Shown: positions 35,743 to 47,812, counted from the first letter of the stretch. The stretch: DNA of 64,000 bases from Hexactinellida sp. DTS-2022 (GCA_028753945.1 JAPNXP010000001.1:3834501-3898500), one strand, 5' to 3'. The notes: generated from the sequence alone by a model not told the origin. Numbers and translations are program-made.

Positions 35743-35970
35743 TATATGTAAATAATCACAACAAGGAATCAATGAATGATTGTTTGGCCATAAATTCGAA
35801 TGGATATGAAAATATATTGCTAAATTAAAACGGCAAAAATATGATTTATCTAGGTTTGGGGCTCCTTGATTTCCAATTCCAAGAACGCATAAACAATCTA
35901 CAGAAGTTAAGTTAATCATTTTCACTCACGAAAACTAAAAAATAAAACAATTGTAAGTCAACTGTAATTT

Positions 35971-36271
35971 CAGGGTTGATAAAAATCATGATTTTTTTAA
36001 AATAAAAAATACGATTTTTTTATTTAAATCACAATTTTGATTTTAATTGATTTTTGCAATCTATATCATACTGGCGTATATTATTTGGCTAATAGATTAA
36101 TTACATTGATAATGATTCATTATCAATGTAATTGGACTCATTATCAATGTATTTCTTTTCTTTTCGCAAAAAAAATAGACATAAAAAATCTGATTTAAAT
36201 ACATAAAATCGGATATTTTTGATTAAAATCAGATTTTTGATTTAAATCATGATTTAAATCAAACAACCCTG
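35971..36271. mobile_element. hAT-like MITE with GATTTAAATC repeats
   Basis: The ends are CAGGGTTGATAAAAATC and the inverse of GATTTAAATCAAACAACCCTG. The interior is repetitive ATGATTT/GATTTAAATC. The flanking 8 bp are diverged, so no duplication can be claimed. Confidence 0.7.
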
Positions 36272-36489
36272 CTACAAATCAGAGATATTGATTGATATGA
36301 TCAAAGAAATCATTATTCGTCAAATCGTGATCAAATGGCAAGCCAATAGATTCCAAATAAATGTTGTTGTTACTATTATAATTCTGTTACTTAGATTTAG
36401 AATCCCTTACCAAATATCACACTTCATGATTGATATTGAATCCTGCATCTTAACTATATTCAGTAGTTTTACATAAATCAAGTTATTGA

Positions 36490-37440
36490 TTGAGACAATA
36501 ATATTACACTATATAAATGAGCGCACAAATTTCATTTAGGAGCCAAAAGTCAAAAGTACTTGAACAAATGGGATTTTAATACGACACAATAATCGTCTGG
36601 TAACTTATTAACGGCTCTCTAAACTACTCTGAAATGACTATAAATATCTTATTATAGATCTACATTACAAAACATTCTGATTTCAATTCAATTTAGCAAA
36701 TATTCATGAATTGGCATAAGCGTTTCTGCCACGTGCCACTTGTGACATAAGTGGCACAAATGGAAATGTGGCTGTATGAAAGTAGAAAATATTCGGATTG
36801 AATTGAAATTATGCAGTTAAAGTCATTCAACCATGTGGAATTCAAATCTGTTATCAGAGAGTTGATATATTCTCTTTGCATCCTAATGATCACAAATTAA
36901 TTATGAAATTAGCTAATTATATATTTAATGAGTTTAACGCCTCCATAAAATTGTAAATTCGAAAATTTAGCTTTTTATTATACTTTACATATCGTTTCAT
37001 CTAAATAGCCATTTAGTAGCATCTACTAACGTTATTATGCTGGTATAACCTAAAAAGTCTGAATACAAATTATTGCTGTTCAAATACCTTTGGCCAGTTA
37101 GTGTATTCTCTAATGCAACATTAATAAAACATAAATAAACTGTATAAATGTACATAATTTATTGGAAAAAGGGGACACCCAGTGATTACTTTTGCCATAA
37201 AAAACATATTTTGGACTGTATCGACGAAGTTCAAATCTTGAACGAATATTACAGTGACATGAAATCTGGCGTCATTCTCACATTATGAATAGAGTGAAAA
37301 TTCATAAAATCGCGCTTAAATAGCATGCTTGCAGAGAAAATCTTCAAATATAATAAAACAGCTACATTCATGATTTAACAACAAAATTTAATTATAACAT
37401 GGATATTTTGAGATAAAATAATATATTTTAAGAAATATAC
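36490..37440. other. PKC intron, nothing recognised
   Basis: This A+T-rich stretch downstream of the C1A exon shows no coherent ORF, terminal repeats or tandem structure. It may be original intron sequence. Confidence 0.5.
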
Positions 37441-37595
37441 CTGTGAGTAGAAAATCGATGGGGAACATCAAGTTTAAATCTTTCCTTCAAAAATGTAGTA
37501 GTTTGGCTATTTTTAGGTGCCTTTTGGCATTTAGAGAGAATCAAATTGAGACATCTTCCATGTACAACATAAGTACATTGTTTGCACTGCCAACC
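37441..37595 (-). CDS. Pkcdelta: PKC exon: second half of C1A and C1A-C1B linker
   Basis: This 155-nt exon is too short for a simple ORF search and was found by reading the minus strand for C1 zinc ligands. The acceptor CATATATAG precedes GGT TGG CAG and the donor is CACAG|GTATAT. It is phase 0 at the start and phase 2 at the end, matching both neighbours. It encodes GWQCKQCTYVVHGRC and the final Cys (LILSKC), completing the C1A pattern C-x13-C-x2-C-x4-H-x2-C-x7-C begun in the exon at 52.3 kb. The linker KERFKLDVPHRFSTH follows; it resembles the PHRFKVHNY that leads into C1B in PKC delta, and its first His is the first C1B zinc ligand. Confidence 0.92.
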
Positions 37596-37900
37596 CTATA
37601 TATGAAAAGCATTATAAGTACAGTGTGTCAATAAGATGTTTGGATAACAATTCCCTCAAATCAAAAGTTCATCTAAAAACAAGTCTTAATTTAACTGAGA
37701 AATAGCCCATTAAATACGGGTATGTAATTTACATAGAAAGTTGTGATAAAAAAAGTTCACAACTGTGTTCAAAACAAGCATGAAAACGATTCAAAGTACA
37801 TTAATTCTTCTCAAATAGTCAATTCCTTAATGTCTATATATAGTATATATATATATATATATATATATATTGTATAACAAGATATTCCTTAATAATTGAC
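37596..37900. repeat. Intron start with (AT)n microsatellite
   Basis: The region upstream of the C1A exon ends in an (AT)n run at about 37840-37870. No gene is seen. Confidence 0.6.
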
Positions 37901-37954
37901 CCAGTAGCCATGACCAGTGGCCTAAACTTGGTGGGTGCCGGGGGTGCATGGCAC

Positions 37955-38470
37955 CAGGGTTGGGTTCAATTGTAATATTAATTAATTCAATTACAATTTA
38001 TTACGTTCTTGAAATAATTGTAATTGTAATTGTAATTGAAAAACACAAATCCCTATATTGTAATTGTAATTATAATTGAAAAACACAAATCCTATAATTG
38101 TATTTGCAATTATAAAGCACGAATCCATTTTGAAAATTTTAATTGTAATAATTTGTTCTTAAAAGCAGGCCGAAAAATTGTAGATTTGCACATTCTTTGT
38201 TAATATAAATTATTAGACACCAGTATGGCTTGGCTTGATATTTTTGCTAGACTTCTAATAAGGGGTTGATTTTACATGAATAAATGGCTTCTCTTTGTTA
38301 TCATGAGGATATATACGTAAATATTGAGCATTGAGTACTAGGCCATCTACCTACTCATAGGAATGGGTTCAAATATAATTGTAATTAATTTACATTTTTG
38401 ACATAATTGTAATTGTAACTGTAATTGAAAAACACAAATCAGTATAATTGTAAATGTAATCGATAAAAAC
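37955..38470. mobile_element. hAT MITE fragments with ATTGTAATT repeats
   Basis: A left end CAGGGTTGGGTTCAATTG opens a stretch of ATTGTAATTGTAATT repetition. A second partial copy starts near 38365 (ATGGGTTCAAATATAATTG). The other terminus was not found. It is related to 22997-23598 and 61912. Confidence 0.6.
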
Positions 38471-38801
38471 TTTACCAAAGACCTCAGACAAATCCTTCAT
38501 ACCTGTTGCAAATAACGGACTTCATAATTATCCCTTATGCAGTGGTCCCCAACCTGGGATTATTACACCTCTCGAGGGTCCGCAGGATTTCAAAATATGC
38601 ACTACGGTTTATGGGAGGGGGATCCACAAAATGTGAGGCTTTCATATAGGGGTCCACTGCAGAAAAAGGTAGGAAAAACGCTTCCCTAATGGAATACGGA
38701 TTGTCAAAGGAACCTCGTTACATGGTACATGAACTTGATATGTTTACTAGTATTTTCATCAATAAATTGAAATCTACTACAGTTATTGGTAAGAATTAGT
38801 A

Positions 38802-39243
38802 GTACTGTTGTATGACGGTTTACTTACCATGACCGTTTACTTACCTCTATTAATATAACCATAATTAACCATGGATACTTTCATCCATGACGGTTTACTT
38901 ACCGTCTTTGCTATGGCTTCACACTTTATACTTTTTCCTATTACACATCTGCACTTACAAGGATTCACATCTCAAATTCTAATCATAATTTGACAATGCA
39001 TCAACATAGCATTTAATAATTTCCATATTAGCTTAGATATTTTGGGACATATGACATTTTCCAATTAGAATTTGAGAAGTGAATCCTTATAAGTGCAAAC
39101 GTGTAATAGGAAGTATAAAATGTGAAGCCATAACAAAGACGGTAAGTAAACTGTCATGGATAGAAAGTATCCATGGTTAATTATGGTTATATTAATAGAA
39201 GTAAGAAAACTGTCATGGTAAGTAAACCGTCATACAACAGTAC
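38802..39243. mobile_element. Foldback MITE, ~170-bp arms
   Basis: The left end GTACTGTTGTATGACGG and its inverse CCGTCATACAACAGTAC bound two long arms. These carry TGACGGTTTACTTACC repeats and ATGGATACTTTC..CCATGA. There is no ORF. Confidence 0.85.
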
Positions 39244-39417
39244 TAAACAGTCCTGTAATGAACTGTCCATTTAATTAATATCCCTCCGAAGTTCCCGCAC
39301 TTTATACCATCTTTTGAATTTATTTCTAACTAGATTCAAGATTCATAGTTGCCTGAAAGAAGGAAATACAAATAAGGTTTGTAACTAATTATTACCTGGT
39401 TTCGTTTGCTATTTATT

Positions 39418-41650
39418 TTGGCATGCTAACTGCTTATGACATTTAGAGTTGCACTTAATATTAGCACTTTTGTATCTGCACCGATTGGTACGGCAGCCAC
39501 TAGTGCAGTTGCAAAATTTCCTACGATTACTCAACGATTCCCGAAATACCGCAGACCTAAACGAGACTTCTATGTCAGGCACATCATCTGACGAAAGAAA
39601 GTGACCTTGTGTCAGATCGAATTTCGTTCCAATGTAAAGTCGATTTATTCTTCCTGACTTTGTACCGATGCGATAATATCCCTCTGTGAACGATTAAGGA
39701 TAACACCAAGAATATTTGGTGGGTCGAAAGGTGATCTCTTGTCAACTTCGGGTATATTTAAGACAATGTTATCCCCAACATCGAAAGTATGGACCTTTTT
39801 TCGCGACTGCTTACCCATACGATCAATCTGTTTAGACTGCCCACGCTTGGAGCTTTCTCTGCTCTTATGGATAACTATTTCCCTATTTTGTAGCCGACAA
39901 GAATTGCAGTACACTGGAGATCCATACCCTTCGACAACGCCAACTGTATGTCCGAAGATGACATGAACTGGCTTGCTGCATTCAGGACAGGCGTGAGCGT
40001 TGCTGCAAGCTTAGTTGCAAACAGCACAGCGTGGGTCTAATGAGACCAGACTGGATTCTTCTAGGAGAGGGAGTGGTTCGAAAGGTAAGTACGTAGAAGC
40101 TTCTAATGTAGGAGTAAACTCAGCTGTAGTAGGTGGATACACGTAGTTTGGTATTGATTTGAACTCAAAGGTGGTGGATTAGAGAACAGCGGGCTGGTAT
40201 ATGGAGTTTCTGCTAGAATGGATGAAATGTAACGAAAGGGTTATACTCGCTGTTATGAGTGTATCCTGAAGAACAAGGTAAATCATAATTAACAGCGCCC
40301 AGCTCAGACTGTTTTGCATTAAAACACTTTGACTGATGTCCCTCATATAGGAGTCCGGAGAATCGTGCAACTCTCGTGGTGAGTCATGAACACCTGAATA
40401 GATGGCAGAATATGGTGAAGAAACTGGACTTTCATTATCTGTCTGTGTAGGTTCATCAAACTCATACGGAGAATTGATAGCCTGATTTTCCATTTCACCA
40501 GCGTGTTGAAGTATGCGAATGGCACAATTTATAAATACAGTATATTTAAGTTGTATAGAATACTTACGTTATCATTCCTTCCTCCGTAGTAACTTCGCCT
40601 GCCATTTCATCGGGAATTCCGAAATCTCCCATGCCTTTCACAGGTTCCCTTCCAAATAATATGCGATAAGGGCTATTGCCTTGTAAAGTTGAATGAGGGC
40701 TAGTGTTAATTGAGTGCTGTACAATTGGAATGTACTTAACCCAGCAGTCATCATTCGCTTGTCTCATTAGGGAACCGATCACGCGTTTGATTTCTTGGTT
40801 CACTCTCCACGGACCCTTGTGACTGGCCTGGGTTTAACGTGAATAATTTTGCACTCAGGCCACAAGTCTCTTATCATGGTAGCTAGATTGATGTTCTTAA
40901 ACTCTCTACCATTATCACTTTGGAGAATGTGAGGTGACCGATGAGACAGAATATCTCAAAGAGGGTACGGGATACTTCTTCAGCAGATTTATGAATTAGC
41001 GGACGGAGGACTACGAACTTAGTATGGTGATCTTGGTACACCAAAAGAAAATTATAAGGTGTGTTAGCTTGATCCGTGTTCTGGAAATCTATTAAATCAA
41101 CTTGACCTCTCGATGCAAAGTCTGGACTGTGAATAGGTTTAACAGTGGTACCTTTAAGAGACTTTTTGCCTTTCTTAAGTTGACACTCTTGACAGAGGTT
41201 GACAAAATCTTGTACTACGGCCTTCGAGTACCCACAATATCGCTTTTTAAATTCGCTAACCATTCTATCTCTCCCTAGATGCTTCCCACCTTCGCAGTGT
41301 ACGCGGGAGAATACGTCAAAATGCTCTTCCTTCGCTAGAACTCGAAGCAGCGTAGAGGTATCAGAACTGCTTTGGTATAATATCTGACAGGATTGGGTCT
41401 GCTTGACGGTGTACTTTTTCTGTATCCTGTAGAAACTCTGTCTAGCTGCTGCAGAAGTAGTGGGACATGGCGCAGAGAAGAAATTAACGATCTCCGAGAT
41501 CTGTTCTCGCGATAGGAGAACGCTGTTTATGTTGTTGTTGGCAATTACAAGATTAGTAAATTTGCAATTCATGACTTTGCATTTTAGTACAACAATTGGG
41601 CAATGTGTCAATTATATAATTGAATAAATAGGAAATCTAGTCTCACATTT
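39418..41650 (-). pseudogene. DDE integrase gene (KRBA2-like), copy B, broken
   Basis: This is the same architecture as copy A at 13609-16060. The N-terminus (SREQISEIVNFFSAPCPTT) and zinc finger (CEGGKHLGRDRMVSEF, LCQECQLKKGKK) come first. The core has VDLIDFQNT (first Asp); the second-Asp block survives only out of frame after LFEIFCLIG. NQEIKRVIGSLMRQANDDCW follows. The first coding part ends at a GTAAGT donor (about 40565) at the same place as copy A. The second part has DSPVSSPYSAIYSG-like low-complexity sequence, SNAHACPECSKPVHVIFG, SRKKVHTFDVGDNIVLNIPE, LSSDDVPDIEVSFRSA, and the Cys-rich end CNCTSGCRTNRCRYK and CNSKCHKQL. Several frameshifts (near 40925, 40840, 40200 and 39670) and a stop near 40015 inactivate it. 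Confidence 0.82.
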
Positions 41651-42185
41651 ATTTACCATTCCCGAATATTGACTTCATCTAAAATCAAAGGCAATTGTAA
41701 CAATACAAATGAGCAACACTTTAACTGTCTAAGAACGTAAATTATTTCCTGCTTTGAGAATTGCTTTGAGAATAAAATTTCTATTTTGAATATGTATATT
41801 TTATTGCACACAAAGTTGATCAAAGGTATTACAATCAAGAGATATTACAATCAAACATATAGCTTACTAACATCAAACATATTATGTATTTGAATATTTT
41901 AGAATAACATTCTAATGCATTGGAGGGGTTATAACTTATAACTTATATAATTATAATCATTAATTAATTAAAAAAGGTGGGAAAATGGATAAACGTTAAT
42001 CTGTAGATTATTAATAAAACTCAATTGTTTTGAGAGACCGAAGGGCTCTTATATTCCTCTAACTACTGAAGCTATTAAAAGAATGTTACATAACTATCTA
42101 AACATGCTTTAATTAAAGCAAAATAATAATATAAATTATTTTTAAGTAAACGCACTTTGACTGAAAATTTCAGTCAAAACGCTTT

Positions 42186-42272
42186 TTGACCAGTCAGTAC
42201 GCGTTTTGACTAGTCAGTACGCGTTTTGACTAGTCAGTTCGCGTTTTGACTGAAAATGCACTTTGACTGCAA
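42186..42272. repeat. 20-bp tandem repeat (CGCGTTTTGACTAGTCAGTA)
   Basis: Three nearly perfect units occur, continuing into GACTGAAAATGCACTTTGAC. The same GCGTTTyGACT motif marks the left edge of the composite insertion at 25480. Confidence 0.75.
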
Positions 42273-42388
42273 CAGTGGCGGCGCTAGCGCGGTACCACTG
42301 GTGGGGCACAGGTGGGGCACACTAACATTAATTTAGGCCTGTGCCCAACCTCAGGTGGGGCACAGGCCCCACCCTCCCGCCGCCCCTG
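42273..42388. mobile_element. hAT MITE, 116 bp
   Basis: It starts CAGTGGCGGCGCTAG and ends CCCGCCGCCCCTG. A perfect 8-bp duplication GACTGCAA flanks it (42265-42272 and 42389-42396). Confidence 0.9.
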
Positions 42389-43123
42389 GACTGCAACATG
42401 GTCACGAGTCACAAAGAAAGACTGATTATTGGAAGTTTGTTTCAACCTTAAACCATCTATGTACAAAGAGAGAAAAAGTTTCGTCTAGTTCAAATAGGAA
42501 ACAATATGAACACTTATGCACATGTAAATATCTAAACTTATGCATATCTGTAACTATTAATAATCACCAATAGAACTAACAAAACTGAAATCATGCAGGT
42601 GGAGTCAGCAGGTAATCACCAAACCTCAATATGTGCAATGAATTTAAAGAAACATGCAATATAATCAATTTTAGAAAGTGACATCCCAATTAGTTCCAGC
42701 GTGACATCATAAACCCATAAATCGGTATACGTACCTGTGTCTCATTTCATGTTGTCTTGACAAATAATAGACACTTTTCTTGATGGATGAAATTAGGTTT
42801 ATTAATATACACTATGTCAGGATAGGAAAATAGCGGATCCAGGAAAGATTTTATTGGCCCGCCGAAAATTTTGGTTAGAACCTTTTAATGTTACCAAATT
42901 ACCAAATTATCTTACCAATATAATGCATTGCGGGCCGAAAATTTTAAATTTTGTTATTTTAAGCAATAAATTCTTAAATAGCTTCGCATAAGCTATCATC
43001 ACAAACATTTTCTAATTCGAAACCTACTTATTTGATTTGTTAAACAACTAATTTCCGATTTGTTATGTAATTTGCATAAACTGGAAATAATTGGTATTAT
43101 CTAGTAAAGTAGGAATCAGTAGA

Positions 43124-43168
43124 AAGACTATATGCCATAGTCTGTATTCCGACTATGGCATATAGTCT
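43124..43168. repeat. Perfect 18-bp-arm hairpin
   Basis: AGACTATATGCCATAGTC and its exact inverse complement GACTATGGCATATAGTCT are separated by 8 bp. Confidence 0.9.
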
Positions 43169-43338
43169 GGACGTTGGATTGGTTGAACCTAAAAATTCAT
43201 ACAAAGCGATTTTTAGTATCACTAGAAGCGCAATGTTTCGTAGAGAAACATATAGTGGGGCAGCATAGCAATAAAATTGTACAATTTGGGTTACAAGCAT
43301 GAACATTGGCACATATATAGATAAATATATTAGAAAAG

Positions 43339-44280
43339 ATATGGATATTGAGGCATCACGTAATTTTAATATTTTCAAGATGGCGGCCAAAAATTGTCGT
43401 GAAGAGTCAGACAAAAGCCAGCGCTCGCGAATACCACAAATCTGAGATTCTCAAAAGTGCTTCTAATGGACTCGCAATGGTTGATTACACCATATACAAT
43501 GCAAATTATGCCAATAGGAAGCATAGTTTAGCTTAGAATAAAATTACAAAATCGGACTACTATATTTTGATAGTTTAGGCTAGCATATCTAGCTGTATTT
43601 ATAGTAGGCTATGTATAAGCTCATTAGTACGAACACGGATAATGCGAATTTCCGGTTAGTATGAACACAATTTTTGGTCCAACAAAGAATCTTCAAATCG
43701 AATGACACCGGTTGATACCAATTTGTTATCATGAACGTGCAAATAGACTAGGGCAAAATAGCCGAAATAGAAGACACGAAAAGTGATTATTTAATTTATT
43801 CAGTGCTAGCTGACTTTACTTTATATTGAGAAACATATAAATATAGTAAATGGTTATAAAATTGGTACCTACTAAGCCGAAGTACGTACTAACCCAGTTA
43901 CGTACTAACTGAGTTATAATGAAGTACAAAAATTTATACAAAGCGCAATTAACTCTGTCAATTGAAGTTCAATCAATCTGATATTCGTAATCAGCATAAG
44001 ATTTCCAGTCATTATAGGGGTCACATGGCCATGTTTTGGAGGGAGAGCATTCCTTGACAACGCTGGAATGTGATACATTCCATTCTCAAATATTATTTCT
44101 ATCCTATCGAGAGAACCCTCTTTCTTGCCCGCACAGTAATTTGAGAATAACTATGCATATATAAACACTCTACAAGGTCATTTAACAAGTATTCGCGAGA
44201 GCGGCCTTTTGTCCCACTCTTGACGACAATTTTTGGCCGCCATCTTTGAAAATATTAAAATTACGTGATGCCTCCATATC
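43339..44280. mobile_element. Foldback element
   Basis: The left arm starting ATGGATATTGAGGCATCACG, then AATATTTTCAAGATGGCGGC, is repeated inverted at about 44185-44280 (GGCCGCCATCTTTGAAAATA, CGTGATGCCTCCATAT). The inner sequence has no gene. It ends a few bases before the Helitron-like element at 44286. Confidence 0.75.
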
Positions 44281-44285
44281 CAATA

Positions 44286-44310
44286 TCTATATTATTAAAT
44301 CTCGATTGTT

Positions 44311-44359
<49 letters not shown>

Positions 44360-45531
44360 TTTGTTTGTTTGTCCGGATTGTATTAAAGTGATGGGGGAAT
44401 AGAAACCGCATTTATATATGAGATATAAACTAACTTTCAAATGTTATAATTGGTAAACAAGTATGCTGGACACGAATTTCGCGTTTATAAATTTCTCATA
44501 TTAATATTTGTTGTTGTTGTTTACACAAAATAGGTAAACAAATAAATGAAAATTTAAAATCAACCTAGAAGTTAGCTTCCAAATGTTATAATAGGTAAAC
44601 AAGTATGCTGAACACGAATTTCGCGTTTATAAATTTCTCATATGAATATTTGTTGTTGTTGTTTACACAAAATAGGTAAACAAATAAATGAAAATTTAAA
44701 ATCAACCTAGAAGTTAGCTTCCAAATGTTATAATAGGTAAACAAGTATGCTGGACACGAATTTCGCGTTTATAAATTTCTCATATGAATATTTGTTGTTG
44801 TTGTTTACACAAAATAGGTAAACAAATAAATGAAAATTTAAAATCAACCTAGAAGTTAGCTTCCAAATGTTATAATAGGTAAACAAGTATGCTGGACACG
44901 AATTTCGCGTTTATAAATTTCTCATATTAATATTTGTTGTTGTTGTTTACACAAAATAGGTAAACAAATTAATGAAAATTCAAAATCAACCTAGAAGTTA
45001 GCTTCCAACGGGTATTATAGGTAAACAAGTATGCTGGACACGAATTTCGCGTTTAAAAAATTCTCATATTAATATTTGTTGTTGTTGTTGACACAAAATA
45101 GGTGAACAAATTAATGAAAATTCAAAATCAACCTAGAAGTTAGCTTCCAACGGGTATTATAGGTAAACAAGTATGCTGATTTCGAATTTCGCGTTTAAAA
45201 AATTCTCATATTAATATTTGTTGTTGTTGTTGACACAAAATAGGTGAACAAATTAATGAAAATTCAAAATCAACCTAGAAGTTAATTTCCAACGGGTATT
45301 ATAGGTAAACAATTATGCTGAACACGAATTTCGCATTTATAAATTTATAATATGAATATTAGTTGTTGTTGTTTACACAAAAAGGTAAACAAATTAATGA
45401 AAATCAAAATCATAACGTCCCTATCTACCATTTCCATGGTAGAAAATGTGAGGAGTAAGGCCGCATAGCGGCCGTTAACTTGAGGTGCGTAGCACCGATC
45501 TGTCGCAAAGCGACCGAGACCGAAGGGCTCG
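44286..45531 (+). mobile_element. Helitron-like element with microsatellite and 142-bp tandem repeats
   Basis: The start TCTATATTATTAAATCTCG leads into a (GT)n/(GTTT)n microsatellite (about 44303-44370) and a unique block (GATTGTATTAAAGTGATGGG). The tandem array follows, then the hairpin tail (GCATAGCGGCC, GAGGTGCGTAGCACC, GCAAAGCGACCGAGACCG, GGGCTCG). It has no TIR and no ORF. A 5' start, microsatellite, central tandem repeats and palindromic 3' end is the plan of DINE-1/HINE/pearl-type non-autonomous Helentrons. That class is inferred from architecture alone. Confidence 0.75.
44461..45419. repeat. 142-bp tandem repeat, six full units plus a partial
   Basis: The landmark GTATGCTG recurs at 44461, 44603, 44745, 44887, 45029 and 45171, and as ATTATGCTG at 45313, exactly 142 bp apart. 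Each unit has CACGAATTTCGCGTTTA, TTTGTTGTTGTTG and CAACCTAGAAGTTAGC. Later units share variants (CCAACGGGTATTATAG), so the array grew by more than one duplication step. Confidence 0.95.
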
Positions 45532-45610
45532 TATTTATCTATGTATGTGCCAATTTTCATGTTGTATCAAAATTGAACAATTCACTCCAATATGCTGTTA
45601 TGCTGCCCAC

Positions 45611-46281
45611 TAATATCCAAATCCGTGTTGGGGCAAAAAGATTATGCGGTTGCAGTGTCGGCCTTTTCACAGTAAATCGCCGACGATTCCGTAAATAACT
45701 TTCTTAATCAAATCTTATCAACATATTTGTACTCAGCGTAAATTACCACCAATTTGATATATCACATGATCATATTTGTATGAATTATTCCTTAGCAACG
45801 CTGGAATGTATCAGGAATGTGTTAGGAATGTACCAACATTCCATTCTAAAATTGTGTGTTCATCCAATCGAGTGTCTCCTCGTTCAACTCCACTTGTTTG
45901 ATTATACACAATCCGACCCTCTAAAACGTGATTTGACGAAATTATTCGAGATATACCTTAAAATTGAAGATTTTAAGATAAATCTCGTCAACTCGATAGT
46001 ATAGGCAGAGTTAGGCACACAATTTGAGAGGAATGTTGGCAAATTCCTAACACATTCCTGATTCATTCCAGCTTTGCTAAAGAAAAAATCATCAAAAATG
46101 GTTAGTGATATATCAAATTGATGGAAAATTTTACGCTGAGACAAATATGGTGATTATAAGTTGAATAGATTTGAATTTAGAATCCTAGTTACGGATATGT
46201 CGGCGATTTACTATGAAAAGGCCGACTGCCACCTGCATGAAAAAAATTCCCCAAACGGATTTTAGCGGATTTTGGATATGT
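45611..46281. mobile_element. Foldback element, ~220-bp arms
   Basis: The left arm (TATCCAAATCCG, GTGTCGGCCTTTTCACAGTA, ATCGCCGAC) is repeated inverted at about 46025-46281. Both arms share GAATGTTG and GGAATGT runs. The loop (about 45850-46010) shows no gene. Confidence 0.8.
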
Positions 46282-46559
46282 AATTCTACGAAAAATTGCA
46301 CTTCTAGTGGTACCAAAAAACGCTTTGTATGATTTTTTCTAGGTATGACCCATTTTTTTATTTCAACGACCAAATTAATATGTAAATTCTTTCCACAAAA
46401 AGTAAAAGTACTGAAATCCTGATGAATTTGTTTTGCCTATTGTTTTACAAATGTCTTCATCAGTTTAGGTGAATAAGAAGTTGAGATAAGAAAATTTTGC
46501 TGATATCGACCAACGGCTTGTGTTGTAAATAGGTTTTCATCACTTTATAAGACAATTAC

Positions 46560-47303
46560 AATTAGATGTTTTGTAGCGTCCTCCAGTATACGTCTGTTCC
46601 ATAGACATAAGAATCATCAAACATTGGAAAAACTTGATGCAAACCCATCAATAGGCCAATTACCTTATAGTCACCGTAGATATCGCATCTAAGTGTTCTA
46701 TAGCTTATTGCTTCTAAAAACATCTTTAAAATTGATAAAGGTTCCGTGAGATAGACAGAGTAAGTATTTGGAATACCAGGCTTCAGATTTCTGTAACGCC
46801 TTAGATCAGCCTTCACACTTCGTTTTGACGAATCAATAAAAAGAAGCCAATCAGAGGAAGAATATTATTGTTATAAGTTTGCATACAATCCTTCCATATC
46901 ATCACAATAGAACAGTGAACCATAAGTTGCAAAATATTGAGTGGTAAAATATCTTACCATAGTGAGTAATTTTCTGTTTGAGCCTGGATGCAAGGAGTTC
47001 ATAGTCCTCTTTAGATAAATCTAGGTTATTGAATTCATCCTGTCTAAACGTTTGTAACTCAGTATCATATTTTGGGGTAAATTCAAGATCTGTAGAATGT
47101 TCATGAATCTCTTATTTGACAGATTGCACACATTCCACTAAATCACATAAAAAGTTAATTTGTTGTGGCAAAGGAATTGTGTGTGGTAAGGAGATGTTGT
47201 GTGGAATTGGCTTTCGAGCAGATTCCGAGTCTGGGTAAACAATAGTGTACTTATTCTTAACTGAGATCCAGTAATGTTGGCAAGACAGAAGAACAATCAT
47301 CAA
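46560..47303 (-). pseudogene. Pseudogene of an uncharacterised invertebrate protein family
   Basis: Reading the minus strand gives VKNKYTIVYPDSESARKPIP (47.26 kb), an in-frame TAA at 47114-47112, then DLEFTPKYDTELQTFRQDEF and LDLSKEDYELLASRLKQK. A frameshift follows, with YGSLFYCDDMEGLYANL and two further stops. Then come WLLFIDSSKRSVKADLRRY and IYGDYKVIGLLMG. The order and motifs (YP...S..RP.PH, LNLSKE..ELLASRLK, W.LFIDSSKRS.KA) match a repetitive, functionally uncharacterised family that I recall from cnidarian and arthropod gene sets. No enzyme activity is known to me. This copy is dead and sits in a PKC intron. Confidence 0.7.
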
Positions 47304-47647
47304 GGTAAGTTTTCCGTTCCCTCCAAAACACAGTAAAGCAAATTACAGTTAAGCATTCTTTTGTTCAACGAATCACGTAGTGTATAGTATGTAAATTATT
47401 GTTAAATTAATGTTGTGCTTTGTTTGCGCAAGAAATTACGGAAATAGATTTTCAAATGTACGGAAGTGTTAGTAAAAGGAAATTAGCAACTCAATTAAGG
47501 CATAAACTAAGCCCAAATTGTACATTCGTGATATACTAAAGGTGGAAAATTGAATTTTCCATCGAATGCATATAATTCAACATAGTCATTGTTTATGTTT
47601 CCTATTATGACATTTCCGAAGGTTAAAATTATGCTATGTATACCTTG

Positions 47648-47812
47648 ATACATAGGCGCCGATGTTCGGGGTTCTGGAGGGGGATCTGTACCACCCCAGG
47701 TCGGAAGGCTGGGGGTCCACTGGGGGGTCCACTAGGGGTTTACTTGGGGAACACACAAACAAACGCACAAACTAACACACAACAATCTAATTTTAATAAT
47801 ATAGATGACAAT
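47648..47812. repeat. hAT5-like end next to a Helitron-like start
   Basis: CATAGGCGCCGATGTTCGG opens a G-rich block typical of hAT-type termini. It runs into an ACAAAC microsatellite and, on the minus strand, TCTATATTATTAAAATTAG. Both look like fragments of separate elements. Confidence 0.45.

Noticed and set aside
38541..38662. Possible hAT MITE with CAGTGGTCCCCAACCTGG and GGGGTCCACTG ends.
   Set aside because: The ends look hAT-like but the flanks do not match as a duplication, so the boundaries cannot be supported.
44461..45419. Regular repeats considered as a CRISPR array.
   Set aside because: The 142-bp units are contiguous with no unique spacers, in a eukaryotic transposon; this is a tandem array.
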